Source of the DNA: Archivesica marissinica | Taxonomy: Eukaryota > Mollusca > Bivalvia > Venerida > Vesicomyidae | Direction of reading: 5' to 3' | DNA length: 64,000 nt | Assembly (NCBI GenBank): GCA_014843695.1 | Contig: CM026390.1 | Coordinates: 17,028,942-17,092,941 of the forward strand | Part shown: piece by piece, positions 1 through 9,982 of the stretch | Numbering within the stretch: the first letter of the stretch is position 1 | How the letters are laid out: each line of letters opens with the position of its first letter | Translations under genes and position numbers: made by a program | The notes under the pieces: model-generated | The model's database searches: none | What the model was told of the DNA's origin: nothing | What the model saw: the letters and a program-made list of their open reading frames with translations, nothing else

Positions 1-60
1 CATCCTGGTGATCGACGTTAAATTCAACCCATTTCAAAATCCTTGGACAAATCTAAAAGT
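1..60 (+). pseudogene. THAP-domain relic (left-edge fragment)
   Basis: With one base skipped, bases 14-58 read DVKFNPFQNPWTNLK, which lines up with DVKFVPFPKPKKNLE of the better THAP relic at 497-711. The stretch is frame-broken and cut by the window edge. The match is short, so it may be a second decayed copy of the same THAP-bearing element or gene. No function is expected. Confidence 0.45.
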
Positions 61-496
61 GATATATGAACCACAAAATACCAGACAGCTGCTTTAAAAA
101 CAATGCATCTATAAAAACACCGACTGACCCCATATAGTCATTCTTTTCTAGCAAACACAGCAATCAAATTTAAGCGAGCCACACTGTTTATTGGGAGTAT
201 TCAACAACTAATCGACTACTGGTACATCACAGAGACCGCCGACTGTATAATATCCCGGATTATCAAGATCAAAATTGCACATCGGAATTTAGCACTGATT
301 GTGCTAATTTGTCAATTATAAAATGTGTGCACATAATTATAGCATTGATTACTACACCGAATCATTGTTGTATCGTTCTGTCAGACAAACGAGTTATTTA
401 GTAACGTTTTAATCAAATCTGATAACGAGTGATCGTGATCTGAAATTATGTTTTGAAAAATAATTACAAATTAATTAATGCTGTCTGTCATTGACA
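61..496. other. No recognisable feature
   Basis: AT-rich spacer between two THAP relics. I see no coding signature, tRNA-like head or tandem repeat in it. Confidence 0.4.
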
Positions 497-711
497 ATGG
501 TGAAAAGATGTAGTTACGGTCTGTGTGATAGTAGATATCCAGATCGATTGATAGGTGACGTTAAATTCGTGCCATTTCCAAAACCTAAGAAAAATCTTGA
601 AACATGTCTATGGTGAATTAAGCGACCAGCTGAATACATCCAAAATTAATGCAAACAGATATATTTGCACAAAAGTATGTTGAAATTAATTTATTTATGC
701 ATAATAAAATA
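497..711 (+). pseudogene. Broken THAP zinc-finger domain
   Basis: From the ATG at 497 the translation begins MVKRCSYGLC and continues through DVKFVPFPKPKKNLETCLW. This is the start of a THAP domain (C2CH zinc finger, DNA-binding, found in P-element-type transposases and their domesticated relatives). A TGA then interrupts the frame. A shifted frame resumes with LNTSKINANRYICTK, the expected later part of the domain up to its third cysteine; the final histidine is lost. With an in-frame stop and a frameshift it cannot make an intact finger. It is likely a decayed transposase or a relic of a THAP gene. The 86-residue open frame at 649-909 is only its shifted tail. Confidence 0.7.
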
Positions 712-1344
712 TTTCGAAAAAACAAGAGATATGTGAGTATAATGGTGATTAAAATTATACATGTGGTTCATACATATTGTCGTGGATGGTGGACTAGGGA
801 TCAGATAGTAGTAATAGTACCCATGCATGTGCAGAGCTGTGGGATTCCCATATTAGCTCAGAGAATGTACTGGTGTTCAGTTTTTGGGCCTAATGTTCGA
901 GTCTTCTAGGAGGCATAGGGTCGAGTCTCTCAAGACGGTGGCATATTTCATTTCTTTTGATGTCAAAGTTGACACGATATGGTTGTTCACTCTTCCGTTG
1001 ACTGCGAAAGCATTTTCCACGAACACTTAACACGTACGTCCTCACCCGTTAAATATATCTGTACTTTAGAGAAATAACCATCACTTGAAAAACTTAAACC
1101 ATTGCTGTCTTGCTTTCAACGAGATATTCTTATCTGGGTGAAATAAAACCGAGAAATTCGACGGAATTTATCTTGATTAACTCGATGCAGGATTGCGTTA
1201 GACGCCATTTTGTTAGATAGCTTGTCTCGCGTGGTTACAGCGAACACCGGTAACTATGGGGGGCGTGCCTAAGTAGCGTTTGCAGAAAGGTCAAATTATG
1301 CTTAGAGAAAACCAGCCAGGCTTCCAGAAATAGTTCAGGTGCCC
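712..1344. other. No recognisable feature
   Basis: No conserved coding, tRNA-like or tandem-repeat signal seen. The only open frame over part of it runs out of the THAP relic. Confidence 0.4.
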
Positions 1345-1445
1345 ATCATCACTGTATGTTCGAATCTCGGTATCCGCCCGTGCCTGAAATACGTTTTGTA
1401 TGGGTACCCGGGATCTTTCTCAACGAATAACAACTGGAGAACAAT
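1345..1445 (+). mobile_element. S6 SINE body fragment
   Basis: Shares the series of blocks 'cccgtgcctgaaat', 'acccgggatctt' and 'aataacaactgg' with the bodies of the S6 SINE copies at 12330, 16519 and 32098. The tRNA-like head is missing. Confidence 0.5.
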
Positions 1446-1525
1446 ATAAGATTAGCAAAATCTAACTGTAAACCATTATAATTTGAAATAAAAATTCACA
1501 AAATGTTGTCATTAAATGTCTAGCT

Positions 1526-1810
1526 TGTGTGTTACTTTTATTTATCGTCGCTACCGGTTGCCCATATGAGCGACGCCTCCTGAAGAGATTAGTTATTTTA
1601 GATTTTGGAGGATAGTGCATGATACAGACAGAGACCCATTCCAGAATCTCCTCTGTTTCTTTTACGTGCACAGTGTAAAGCACCGAGACCTCGGTTTAAC
1701 GTCCCATCTGAAAGATTGTTAATTTTATTAGGGTCAGACGGGGGATCGAACCTGCGAACCCTGGATTAGCAGTCCAGCGTGTTACCACTGGACTACAGAT
1801 CCATCTGTAC
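1526..1810 (-). mobile_element. S1 SINE (tRNA-Thr-like head)
   Basis: The minus strand carries a tRNA-like head with box A 'TAGTCCAGTGGT' and a box B-like 'GGTTCGATCCC', then the S1 body ending 'gcgacgataaataaa'. The anticodon-loop position of better copies reads GGT, hence the Thr label. A body of this kind recurs more than ten times in the window, so it is a SINE and not a tRNA gene. Confidence 0.85.
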
Positions 1811-1846
1811 CTTGAATGGTTGTGGTGGACATGTGCTCTTATACTG

Positions 1847-2012
1847 TCTCCGGGGCCGAGTGGTTAAGACGTCCACCTATGGAGTGGGAGGTCGAAGGTT
1901 CGAACCTCATCAGGGGTTTGTTCTGATATGGCCGGTTGGTGAGCTGCTAGCTAGTTATGACTGGCCCTTTCAATAGGGGTGACACTATAATAAACAAACA
2001 CTTTACTTTACT
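1847..2012 (+). mobile_element. S5 SINE-like tRNA-derived element
   Basis: Contains box A-like 'GGCCGAGTGGTTAAG' and box B 'GGTTCGAACCTC', followed by a non-tRNA tail ending in 'aataaacaaaca'. This is the layout of a tRNA-derived SINE. It is the only copy I see here, so family status is inferred. Confidence 0.55.
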
Positions 2013-2031
2013 ATTACTGTTATTCCATTAC

Positions 2032-3125
2032 TAGGGGTGTCACGATATCAGCAACCCATATCGCGATATATTGTGATATTTTATCAAATAATCGCGATAT
2101 TTATCGCGATATATTGCCTATTCATTTTTCATGCATTGTGATTATATTTTTTTCTATAAGATGACACGCATTTCATTATACACATTTCAAGACACTATCT
2201 CATTCAACAGTATTTATTAACTTGAAAAACAACAAAACACTGAATAGATTAACAACTTAAATCGACTAGAAAATGTTTCAGAGAACGGTGAATATATAAG
2301 CACCGGTTGAAGCGATTGAGTTTGAGTTGAGTATAAAAAAGCAGATCCCCTGCATATAACCATATATTCATAAATTCTGGTCGGAAAAATTTGGTGAAGT
2401 ATACGACTGGGTATCTATTTACAGGTTCATAAACAATATACAAGACAAAAAGGTAAAACAGTTCAGATTTAAACCACTGAATATAATCTTTCCGTCTAAG
2501 ATACTGAGATACAAGTGGAAAATGGTAGCTTCCCCTAACTGCTCTGTTTGTGATGTACCGGAATCATATGAACATGTATTTATCACATGCCCTACTGTAA
2601 ACGATCCATGGAAGCATCTAATAGAAGCGATGCGACATATCGGAATAAATTCCAACTTACGAATGCTTAGAAATATTGTAATAGGATACAAAATATCGCA
2701 ACCGGACTATTTTTATATCAATGTCATACTTGCTACTTTTGGTTTTAGTTTATACAAAGCCTATTTCTTGAGTCAGAGTAGAACTGAAACGGTTAATATA
2801 TACGCCTTGTTTAAGTATGAGTTTTACATTCTACACAAATACTTGTCGGACACTAACGCGAAAATTAAATGGATATCATGCTTAAACGATTATTTTTTAC
2901 AACATTAATTGTGTACATTTTATTATATAGTTTAGTTATGTAGTGAGGTATATTATATAATTGTTAATCTGTAATATGCATGTATAATGTGAAGGAAAGA
3001 AAATAAACGAAGTCTCTGGCTTCACCAAAAAAAAAAAAAAAATATCGCTCAATATCGGTATTCAATATTAATATCGCGATATTTTATCGCAGATCCTAAT
3101 ATCGCGGTATATCGTGACACCCCTA
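2032..3125. mobile_element. hAT-like element with a LINE fragment inside
   Basis: Inverted ends TAGGGGTGTCACGATAT (left) and its near-exact complement (right) bound the interval. Both subterminal regions are rich in ATCGCGATA palindromes. TAGGGGTGT-type ends are common in hAT elements. The middle holds a 5'-truncated LINE, so this is a nested insertion. No 8-bp target duplication is visible; the right flank lies in a tandem array that may have overwritten it. No hAT transposase is seen, so it is non-autonomous. Confidence 0.65.
2360..3042 (+). pseudogene. LINE reverse-transcriptase ORF C-terminus with poly(A)
   Basis: An open frame runs from 2360 to a stop at 2908. It contains FWSEKFGEVYDW and, further on, the zinc-knuckle-like CSVCDVPESYEHVFITCP (C-x2-C...H...C). 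That is the typical end of non-LTR retrotransposon ORF2 proteins. Downstream are a short 3' UTR and a poly(A) run near 3028-3042. The endonuclease and polymerase parts are missing: this is a 5'-truncated copy, as usual after target-primed reverse transcription. Confidence 0.85.
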
Positions 3126-3572
3126 ACAACCACACACATGAAGTCTCCCCCTTCCCGTGGGGACAGTCCCTCTTGATATGGTTCAAATTGCTAGACACAA
3201 TCACACACATGAAGTCTCTTCCCGTGGGGACAGCCCTTTGATATGATTCAAATTGCTAGACACAACCACACACATGAAGTCTCCCCTTCCCGTGGGGACG
3301 GCCCCTCTTGATATGATCAAATTGCTAGACACAACCACACACATGATGTCTCTTCCCGTGGGGACGGCCCCTCTTGATATGATTCAAATTGCTAGACACA
3401 ACCACACACATGAAGTCTCTTCCTGTGGGGACGGCCCCTCTTGATATGATTCAAATTGCTAGACACAACCACACACATGAAGTCTCCCCCTTCCCGTGGG
3501 GACGGCCCCTCTTGATATGGTTCAAATTGCTAGACACAACCACACACATGATGTCTCCCCCTTCCTTTTGAG
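3120..3572 (+). repeat. Minisatellite, about 67-bp unit
   Basis: About six to seven tandem copies of a unit containing 'gctagacacaaccacacaca' and 'cttcccgtggggacggcccc'. Copies differ by small indels. Confidence 0.95.
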
Positions 3573-3745
3573 ATGGATAAAATTACTTTTAGATGAACTG
3601 TATTTTCACTAAAATACAAAAAGATCTTAGTGAAATCAGAAACTTCATTCTTGGCGCATTCCCACTTTGGAATAAGAGTTATCCACCCTTGAGCTCAAGA
3701 AGTGGTTCAAATGCATGCACAATATACATGTAGAGACGGGCTAGT

Positions 3746-4051
3746 CAGGGATCATTCTAGAGGGCGATGTGGGCGAAATTGTCGCTCTAGGGACACTGAC
3801 TTCGCCCTCTGGGGGCCCCACTTCTCCTTAAAAAAAAATTCAAAAATTTGTTTAAGATTTTCAAACAGAATTGTGTCTAGTAAGATACACTGGCCCATTA
3901 TAAAGCACTCCTTCTATTCAAATGTTGTATTTAATGGTTGTACTTTGCATTTCAACCCTATTTTGCAGAAGTATATTAAAGAACACCATTTAAGGAAGTG
4001 ATCACGCACTTTCTCACTTCTCCCAAAAATTCTGACCTAGAATGAACCCTG
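3746..4051 (+). mobile_element. CAGGG-ended MITE, copy A
   Basis: Ends are CAGGGATCATTCTAGA and, inverted, CAGGGTTCATTCTAGG. The element is directly flanked by CTAGT on both sides (3741-3745, 4052-4056). Its full length matches the inverse of 5658-5977. It ends 51 bp before the GFER exon. CAGGG ends suggest hAT, but the 5-bp flanking repeat is shorter than the usual 8 bp. Confidence 0.8.
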
Positions 4052-4101
4052 CTAGTGGAACAACAATATTATTTCTACTTAGCAGTAACAAAAGAAGATA
4101 C

Positions 4102-4350
4102 CAACTCTTTTCTGAAATCTTTGGCACAGTAATCACAGGGATAAAACTTGGAGAAGAGATGCATCATTTCCTTCATGTCGTTTTGTTGGTGTTCCGATGG
4201 TGTTACTGGGTAGTTTGCAGCCATTGTGTGCAGGAACGACCATGTGTTACGTCCAAGCTCATCTTTGTCTAGCGGACATTCTTTGTGTGCTGTGCCATTC
4301 GCTTCGATTGAAACTTCATCATTGGTCACATTTGAAGATGCACGTGTTTT
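4102..4350 (-). CDS. GFER: GFER/ALR FAD-linked sulfhydryl oxidase, one internal exon
   Basis: This 83-codon exon encodes part of the Erv1/ALR sulfhydryl oxidase, which reoxidises Mia40 in the mitochondrial intermembrane space disulfide relay. Visible signatures are LGRNTWSFLHTMAANYP (FAD-binding helix region), LFSKFYPCDYCAKDF with the redox CxxC as CDYC, and the preceding CPLDKDELG. The usual vertebrate motif is CEEC. A good acceptor ('tatatttcag', AG at 4352-4351) and donor (GTATCT from 4101) bound it, and the exon stays open throughout. The 3' exon with the conserved C-terminal helix and second CxxC-type pair is not found below 4102, and no 5' exon is found up to the next gene. They may be outside the window, or this may be an isolated gene fragment. 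The residue at 4329 is GTG (Val), so the exon is not a start exon. Confidence 0.9.
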
Positions 4351-4359
4351 CTGAAATAT

Positions 4360-4758
4360 AAAATATAATCGTACACGTTAATATATATCTGTAATTTGTT
4401 TGCAGATATACGTACAATTGTAGATGTAGCATGGATGACAACTTGGCAGCTAAATCTTTAATGCTCTCGACTGCAACCAATGAGAGCTTGATCCATGTTG
4501 AAACATCCTCAAACAAGCATGAACCCTTATAAAACCACTATAGTGATATGATCGCTGTTAATTCACGCATTGTTTATTGGTGAAATGTTTTATATCTGCA
4601 ATATATTTCTAATTTCTTAACCAATCATGCTGGGCAGGAACCTAGATAGAAATCAATAAAATAGATCCTGTGGTGAGTTATGTCGTTAGAAAAGTTTTAA
4701 AATTTATATTTTAGTGATGTTAAACAAATTTTGATCTAGAATAAACTTATGTACCGGT
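4360..4758. other. No recognisable feature
   Basis: Presumed intron or flank of the GFER exon. I searched both strands for a Cys-rich first exon and saw none. Confidence 0.4.
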
Positions 4759-4772
4759 AAGTAAGTTGTGTA

Positions 4773-5013
4773 ACTCCGCCATGGACGGTCCTAAGCCCGA
4801 CTGAGAAAGGAGGAAGGTTGTGCGTAGGGCCAGCATCCCTACCACGTAAAACAACCACACGCTACAGAAACCAACACCACAGCAACTACTACGGAGGATT
4901 TACGGTATCGACCAAGAGGAGAGCATGCAGCAACTGACCGGTCCAAGTGGAGAGCAGTGGTGAAGGCCCTATACCCCAACCGGGGTGAAGAGGATTAAAT
5001 ATGTAAAAAATAA
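4773..5013 (+). mobile_element. 5'-truncated LINE 3' end with 14-bp target duplication
   Basis: The last codons read DRSKWRAVVKALYPNRGEED then TAA at 4996-4998, a tail typical of non-LTR retrotransposon ORF2 proteins. A short A-rich end follows. AAGTAAGTTGTGTA occurs exactly on both sides (4759-4772 and 5014-5027). Upstream codons contain stops, so the copy is dead. It belongs to a different LINE type from the one at 2360. Confidence 0.8.
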
Positions 5014-5044
5014 AAGTAAGTTGTGTATGCCTGCAGTGCAACAT

Positions 5045-5300
5045 ACCCGCCAATGGCTGTCCAATTAGCACAGTGGTTAGTGCGCTCGCTTCTCACTAAT
5101 GCCACCCGGGTTCGATCCTCGGACTGGGAAGTATGTGAGATAGTACGGTTGTCGCCAGATCGGACAGATGGGTTTTCTCCTGGTACTTCAGCCTCCTCCG
5201 ACACGAATGACCACATATATGCTTTCATCCGAGCCAACGAGAGTGATTAATATAAGTTGTTGAAACTTGCTTCGCAATCGTTGTAAAATAAATAAAGTTT
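5045..5300 (+). mobile_element. S2 SINE
   Basis: tRNA-like head with box A 'TTAGCACAGTGG' and box B 'GGGTTCGATCC'. The loop reads CTC, as in tRNA-Glu. The body ends with 'gagtgattaatataagttg' and 'cttgcttcgcaatcg', a block also present at the 3' end of S3. The other copy here is at 18300-18545 on the minus strand. Confidence 0.75.
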
Positions 5301-5657
5301 AAACTTAAACATGCCAATACATTATTCTGGTAACATACCAATTTCACCGTTTCATTTTACATTAACCCTTTCCCTCATAATAAAATAGTCATATCAGGTT
5401 CTCCAGCCCAATACAGTAACTATGTAATAGCTTATCAGCTACCAATAGATAAGAAACCAATAACTGTACCCTGTCCCCATAAGGTATTTCAGGAAAAACT
5501 GATAAAATTACCCCTATCATGTTTAACCCTGTTTTCCCTGATAAAAACTTACTTTAAAGAGCAAATTCTATGCTTTCAAATGATATACATGTAGCACAGA
5601 TAAAAAATATGTCACTAATATTTTATATCTAACATAGCAAGCTTTACCGTAATGTGA
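5301..5657. other. Unassigned, possible TTAA MITE end at 5362
   Basis: TTAACCCTTTCCCTCAT at 5362 matches the start of the TTAA-ended MITE T3 described at 46216, but the following sequence does not continue the match clearly. Otherwise nothing is recognised. Confidence 0.35.
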
Positions 5658-5977
5658 CAGGGTTCATTCTAGGTCAGAATTGTTGGGAGAAGTGACAAAG
5701 CGTGTGATCACTTCCTTAAATGGTGTTCTTTAATATACTTCTGCACAATAGGGTTAGAATGCACAGTACAACCATTAAATACAACATTTGAATAGAAGGA
5801 GTGCTTTATAATGGGCCAGTGTATCTTACTAGACAGAATTTTGTTTGAAAAAAGTAAAAACCAAAAAATAAATTTTAAAAAATAATTTTTTTAAGGAGAA
5901 GTGGGGCCCCCAGAGGGCGATGTCAGGGTCCCTAGGGCGAAAATTTCGCCCACGTCGCCCTCTAGAATGATCCCTGA
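5658..5977 (-). mobile_element. CAGGG-ended MITE, copy B (inverted)
   Basis: Reverse-complement copy of 3746-4051. It is flanked by ATGTGA on both sides (5652-5657, 5978-5983). The pair forms an inverted repeat about 1.6 kb apart around the GFER exon. Confidence 0.8.
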
Positions 5978-6145
5978 TGTGAGTACAGCATCAAATGATT
6001 GACAATAAAATGTCAAATTTGGTGGATGGTCGTACATGTATTTAAAATAAGATTTTCTTTTATTATGTTGTGGTCTTACTGGCCGGATATCTGTGTGTAA
6101 CAGCCCTGAAATAAATTGCCCATTAAGATATGATTTGGGATATAC

Positions 6146-6443
6146 AGACGAATCTGTAGTCCAGTGGTAACAAGCTGGACTGGTAATCCAGGGATCGCAG
6201 GTTCGATCCCCCCATCTGACCCTAATAAAATTAACAGTCTTTCAGATGGGACGTTAAACCGAGGTCTCGTGTCGGTGCTTTACACGGTGCAAGTAAAAGA
6301 ACCAGAGGAGACTCTGGAATGGGTCTCTGTCTGTATCATGCACTATCCTCCAAAATCTAAAATGACTAATCTCTTCAGGAGGCGTCACTCATATGAGCAA
6401 CTGGTACTCCGGTAGCGATGATAAATAAACGTAAAACACACAA
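6146..6443 (+). mobile_element. S1 SINE with 15-bp target duplication
   Basis: Near-complete S1 copy with head, body and 'ataaataaacgtaaaacaca' tail. GATTTGGGATATACA flanks it on both sides (about 6132-6146 and 6444-6458), which is clear proof of retrotransposition. Confidence 0.92.
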
Positions 6444-6601
6444 GATTTGGGATATACATTTATGCTTACTATATGCTTGTTTGTGATTAATTGTGTTTAT
6501 TGCTTGCACACAAATTATCTAAGCTAAAATGTAAATGATTAACTATCTACACTCAACCAAATTCCTAATCGGTCACCTGGTGTTTTATAATATTACAGTT
6601 A

Positions 6602-6846
6602 GTTTATACAAATTCATTTTAGCTCGATTGCGAAACAAGTTATGTCAACTTATATTAATCACTCTCGAGACCTCATTCCTGATGGAATCCATCGCCAGGA
6701 GGGAGAGAAGAGGCAACGTGGAATTTAAATGCCTTGCCTAAGGGCACAATCGTAACGGCTCCAGCGGGGCTCGAACTCCGGACCTTTCGCACCTGAAGCG
6801 AACGCGCATCCATTGCGCTATACGACTTCCACTTTATATGTATGTA
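6602..6846 (-). mobile_element. S3 SINE with 11-bp target duplication
   Basis: On the minus strand a tRNA-like head (box B 'GGAGTTCGAGCCCCGC') is followed by 'gttacgattgtgcccttagg', 'gatggattccatcagg' and the shared 3' block 'gagtgattaatataagttg'. TATTACAGTTA flanks it at 6591-6601 and 6847-6857. Confidence 0.85.
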
Positions 6847-7057
6847 TATTACAGTTAAATAATAATTATACTGCCTAGCTGCTTTGAACCCAACAAATCA
6901 TATATTTCACCTCTCTCTTATATTTTGCTTTTAACTTTACATCCTTCTGCACCACCTATAGATAACATGTGTTGACAAAATATACGTAAAAATAACGCAA
7001 ATTTTAAATCCATTTGTCCAAATTTATTATACTCACAAATAATTATCACAGTTGATA

Positions 7058-7277
7058 AATTTCATTTCTCAGTCTTAGCCTAATTTTACATAAATAATAT
7101 GGACCCCTGAACAAACAGCTTCGAACCTAGGATCGCACATCGTTTCATGTATGACACGCCCTCTTTAGAACATGTATATTACCATGACCATAGCCCTACC
7201 GGTTGCAAAGATATTGGACCTCAAATAAGGTAACCCCATATGCAATGGCAAATATAAGAGTGATATTTCCGTGGTTG
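7058..7277 (+). repeat. Dispersed 220-bp repeat, copy 1
   Basis: Nearly identical to 8888-9103 in the same orientation, sharing blocks such as 'cagtcttagcctaatttt' and 'ccctaccggttgcaaagata'. No terminal structure is recognised; a third, weaker relic lies near 8755-8815. Confidence 0.8.
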
Positions 7278-7611
7278 TCAAAACTGTTCCATTCAATGCC
7301 TACAAGAAAAACATAATCGTTGTCATCATTCTATCATCCTTAGATGTCAAACCCATTGCGGAGATGTAGTCATATTCCACATATACTATCAAATTCAATA
7401 TTCCCAGTGACTAATATTGGCGATCACTAATTAGCGGTGGTATCAGAATTAAATCTGTCCGTAATCTAGGTCGGCCCAATGTCTTTAAAACTTGATTGAT
7501 ACAAAATTGGGTTCAATTAAGCGAACTATTAAAACACATGCATGAAAGCGGTTGTCCACGTTTCAAAGAATCTCTGTCTACAGAATGACGCAGCGATAGC
7601 TATCGAGTTTG

Positions 7612-7852
7612 ATCATATCACAGGAACTTGAAATTTTATCCATAAGCCACCAAAGGTCTCGTACCTCTATCATAGGACACCCCCCTCTATAACAAAAAAA
7701 GATAGAGGGGGGTGTCCTAGGATAGAGGTACGAGACCTTTGGTGGCTTATGGATAAAATTCCTGTGTTTTTTAATAGAGGGGTGTGTCCTAGGATAGAGG
7801 TACGAGACCTTTGGTGGCTTATGGATAAAATGTCACGTTCCTGTGATCATAT
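7612..7852. mobile_element. Foldback MITE (CACAGGAAC ends), copy 1
   Basis: The element proper is 7619-7845 and is almost entirely palindromic: each arm carries 'cataagccaccaaaggtctc' or its complement. ATCATAT flanks both sides (7612-7618, 7846-7852), a 7-bp target duplication. The right arm is duplicated, giving one left arm and two right arms. There is no coding capacity. Confidence 0.9.
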
Positions 7853-7859
7853 CATAGCG

Positions 7860-8155
7860 GCATATAGCTCACAACTCAGGATTACACTTGCAACAAAGAA
7901 TATATATATTCATGTTGTGTTGATATTTTCGCACGTTTGTGCGACATTTCTAATTGAGTAGTGACATGGAATGATGATTACGCAGTCCTATAATAAGACA
8001 ATTGCCGCGTGTATGCAATGAGGATAAATAAGCTCAACCATCACCATTGTTTAGATGGCATACTACGGAAATTGCAGAATCGGCAGTTCTATTTCAGGGT
8101 ATGATGCAATGTGTCAGATTGTCGTTTATATACAATACAGTTATAGTATGTACTC
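7860..8155. other. No recognisable feature
   Basis: Spacer between the foldback MITE and the 43-bp array. Confidence 0.4.
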
Positions 8156-8159
8156 AGTG

Positions 8160-8664
8160 ATGCAAATTAACAATGGCAGAAGGGTGTATGCATAGTTTGT
8201 TGATGCAAATTAACAATAGCAGAAGGGTGTATGCATAGTTTGTTGATGCAAATTAACAATGGCAAGAAGGGTGTATGCACAGTTTGTTGATGCAAATTAA
8301 CAATGGCAGAAGGGTGTATGCATAGTTTGTTGATGCAAATCAACAATAGCAGAAGGGCGTATGCATAGTTTGTTGATGCAAATTAACAATAGCAGAAGGG
8401 TGTATGCATAGTTTGTTGATGCAAATTAACAATAGCAGAAGGGTGTATGCACAGTTTGTTGATGCAAATTAACAATGGCAGAAGGGTGTATGCATAGTTT
8501 GTTGATGCAAATTAACAATGGCAGAAGGGTGTATGCATAGTTTGTTGATGCAAATTAACAATGGCAGAAGGGTGTATGCATAGTTTGTTGATGCAAATTA
8601 ACAATAGCAGAAGGGTGTATGCACAGTTTGTTGATGCAAATTAACAATGGCAGAAGGGTGTATG
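8160..8664 (+). repeat. 43-bp minisatellite with octamer and Sox-like motifs
   Basis: About twelve copies of a 43-bp unit. Each begins GATGCAAATTAACAATGG or the variant ending ACAATAG, and contains 'agaagggtgtatgcatag'. The octamer ATGCAAAT recurs in nearly every unit. Confidence 0.97.
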
Positions 8665-8887
8665 GATTTGTAGCATCGATGTTATACTCGGTATACTGAT
8701 TAGAACTACATGTATTTTAAAAGAGTCCATTTTGGAAATCTTAAAATTCATCAAAGATACAAGACCTCAAAGAAGGTTACTCCCCTATATACAATGGCAA
8801 ATAGAAGTGTGCTGTTTCTGAAGTCTCCTGGAGTATATGTTAGGATGACTTGGTTAAGCATCGGACAACTTTACCTACTAGCAAAAC

Positions 8888-9103
8888 CTTTCATTTCTCA
8901 GTCTTAGCCTAATTTTACATAAATAATACGGACCCCTGAACAAACAGCTTCGAACCTAAGATCGCACATTGTTTCATGTATGACACGCCCTCTTTTACAA
9001 CATGTATATTACCATGACCATAGCCCTACCGGTTGCAAAGATATTGGACCTCAAATAAGGTAACCCCATATGCAATGGCAAATATAAGGGTGATATTTCC
9101 GTG
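8888..9103 (+). repeat. Dispersed 220-bp repeat, copy 2
   Basis: Direct copy of 7058-7277, about 1.8 kb away, with only a few differences. Confidence 0.8.
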
Positions 9104-9204
9104 GTTGCCCAAGGACTAATCACAATGGCCTCTGGGTGTCTTTGGACTCAGACTCGGATTCAAATGTTCACCATAGTTTTGCTAAATGTCACATATGATC
9201 TCAC

Positions 9205-9437
9205 TTGACAATTAAAACCAATCATATAACTTGACAATTAAAACCAATCATATAACTTGACAATTTAAACCAATCATATAACTTGACAATTAAAACCAAT
9301 CATATAACTTGACAATTTAAACCAATCATATAACTTGACAATTAAAACCAATCATATAACTTAACAATTAAAACCAATCATATAACTTGACAATTAAAAC
9401 CAATCATATAACTTGACAATTAAAACCAATCATATAA
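9205..9437 (+). repeat. 26-bp minisatellite
   Basis: About nine copies of 'cttgacaattaaaaccaatc' plus 'atataa'. Each unit carries CCAAT. Variation is minimal. Confidence 0.95.
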
Positions 9438-9741
9438 TGCTGTCATTTTATCTGTTAATTGGTTTATCCCCCTTCATTGTCTGTGCTACAAGATCTGATA
9501 TATTCCCTAAACATCGCGATACAAACACCAGATTGTACGGCACCACATTAAACATTTCTCCAACATTGTTTTGTCTACTCGATTTTAAAATCAAGTACTC
9601 GTTTTTACAATCTTAAAAACGCGCGATCTACACTGTTGGACAAAATGTACTATTCAAACAGGTATCCTTTTCTCCAACAATCGGTGAAACTGATGTTCAA
9701 ACTGGCGTTGCCATCCGATGCATAGCAAGGGGACAATTCTG

Positions 9742-9982
9742 TTAACCCATTCAACACCAAGTAACTCACATGGACTGGTCCATGATATTCATAAACCAAT
9801 AAATGAATTAGAAAATCACATTTGGACAAGTTCATTTATCAAAATGGGTAATAATGTCTAAAAATAGTCATATCACTGGCAAAAAGTGCAGATCCTGATG
9901 AGACGGCTCGTCACGAGCCGGCTCATCTGGATCTACACTTTTTGTAAGCCTATTTAGAGGTATGTGGTGTTGAAAGGGTTAA
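9742..9982 (+). mobile_element. TTAA-ended MITE family T1, copy 1
   Basis: TTAA bounds both ends (9742-9745, 9979-9982). Ends are CCCATTCAACACCA and, inverted, CCCTTTCAACACCA. A central palindrome is built on 'gatgagacggctcgtcacga'. TTAA targets and CCCTTT-like ends fit a piggyBac-type non-autonomous element. It matches 32198-32440 in inverse orientation, and its left end is the source of the array at 61616-64000. Confidence 0.85.

Noticed and set aside
1740..1810. Functional tRNA genes at the tRNA-like heads (also 6146, 10757, 27592, 37946, 60251 and others)
   Set aside because: Each head continues into a repeated SINE body, several have target duplications, and acceptor stems are imperfect.
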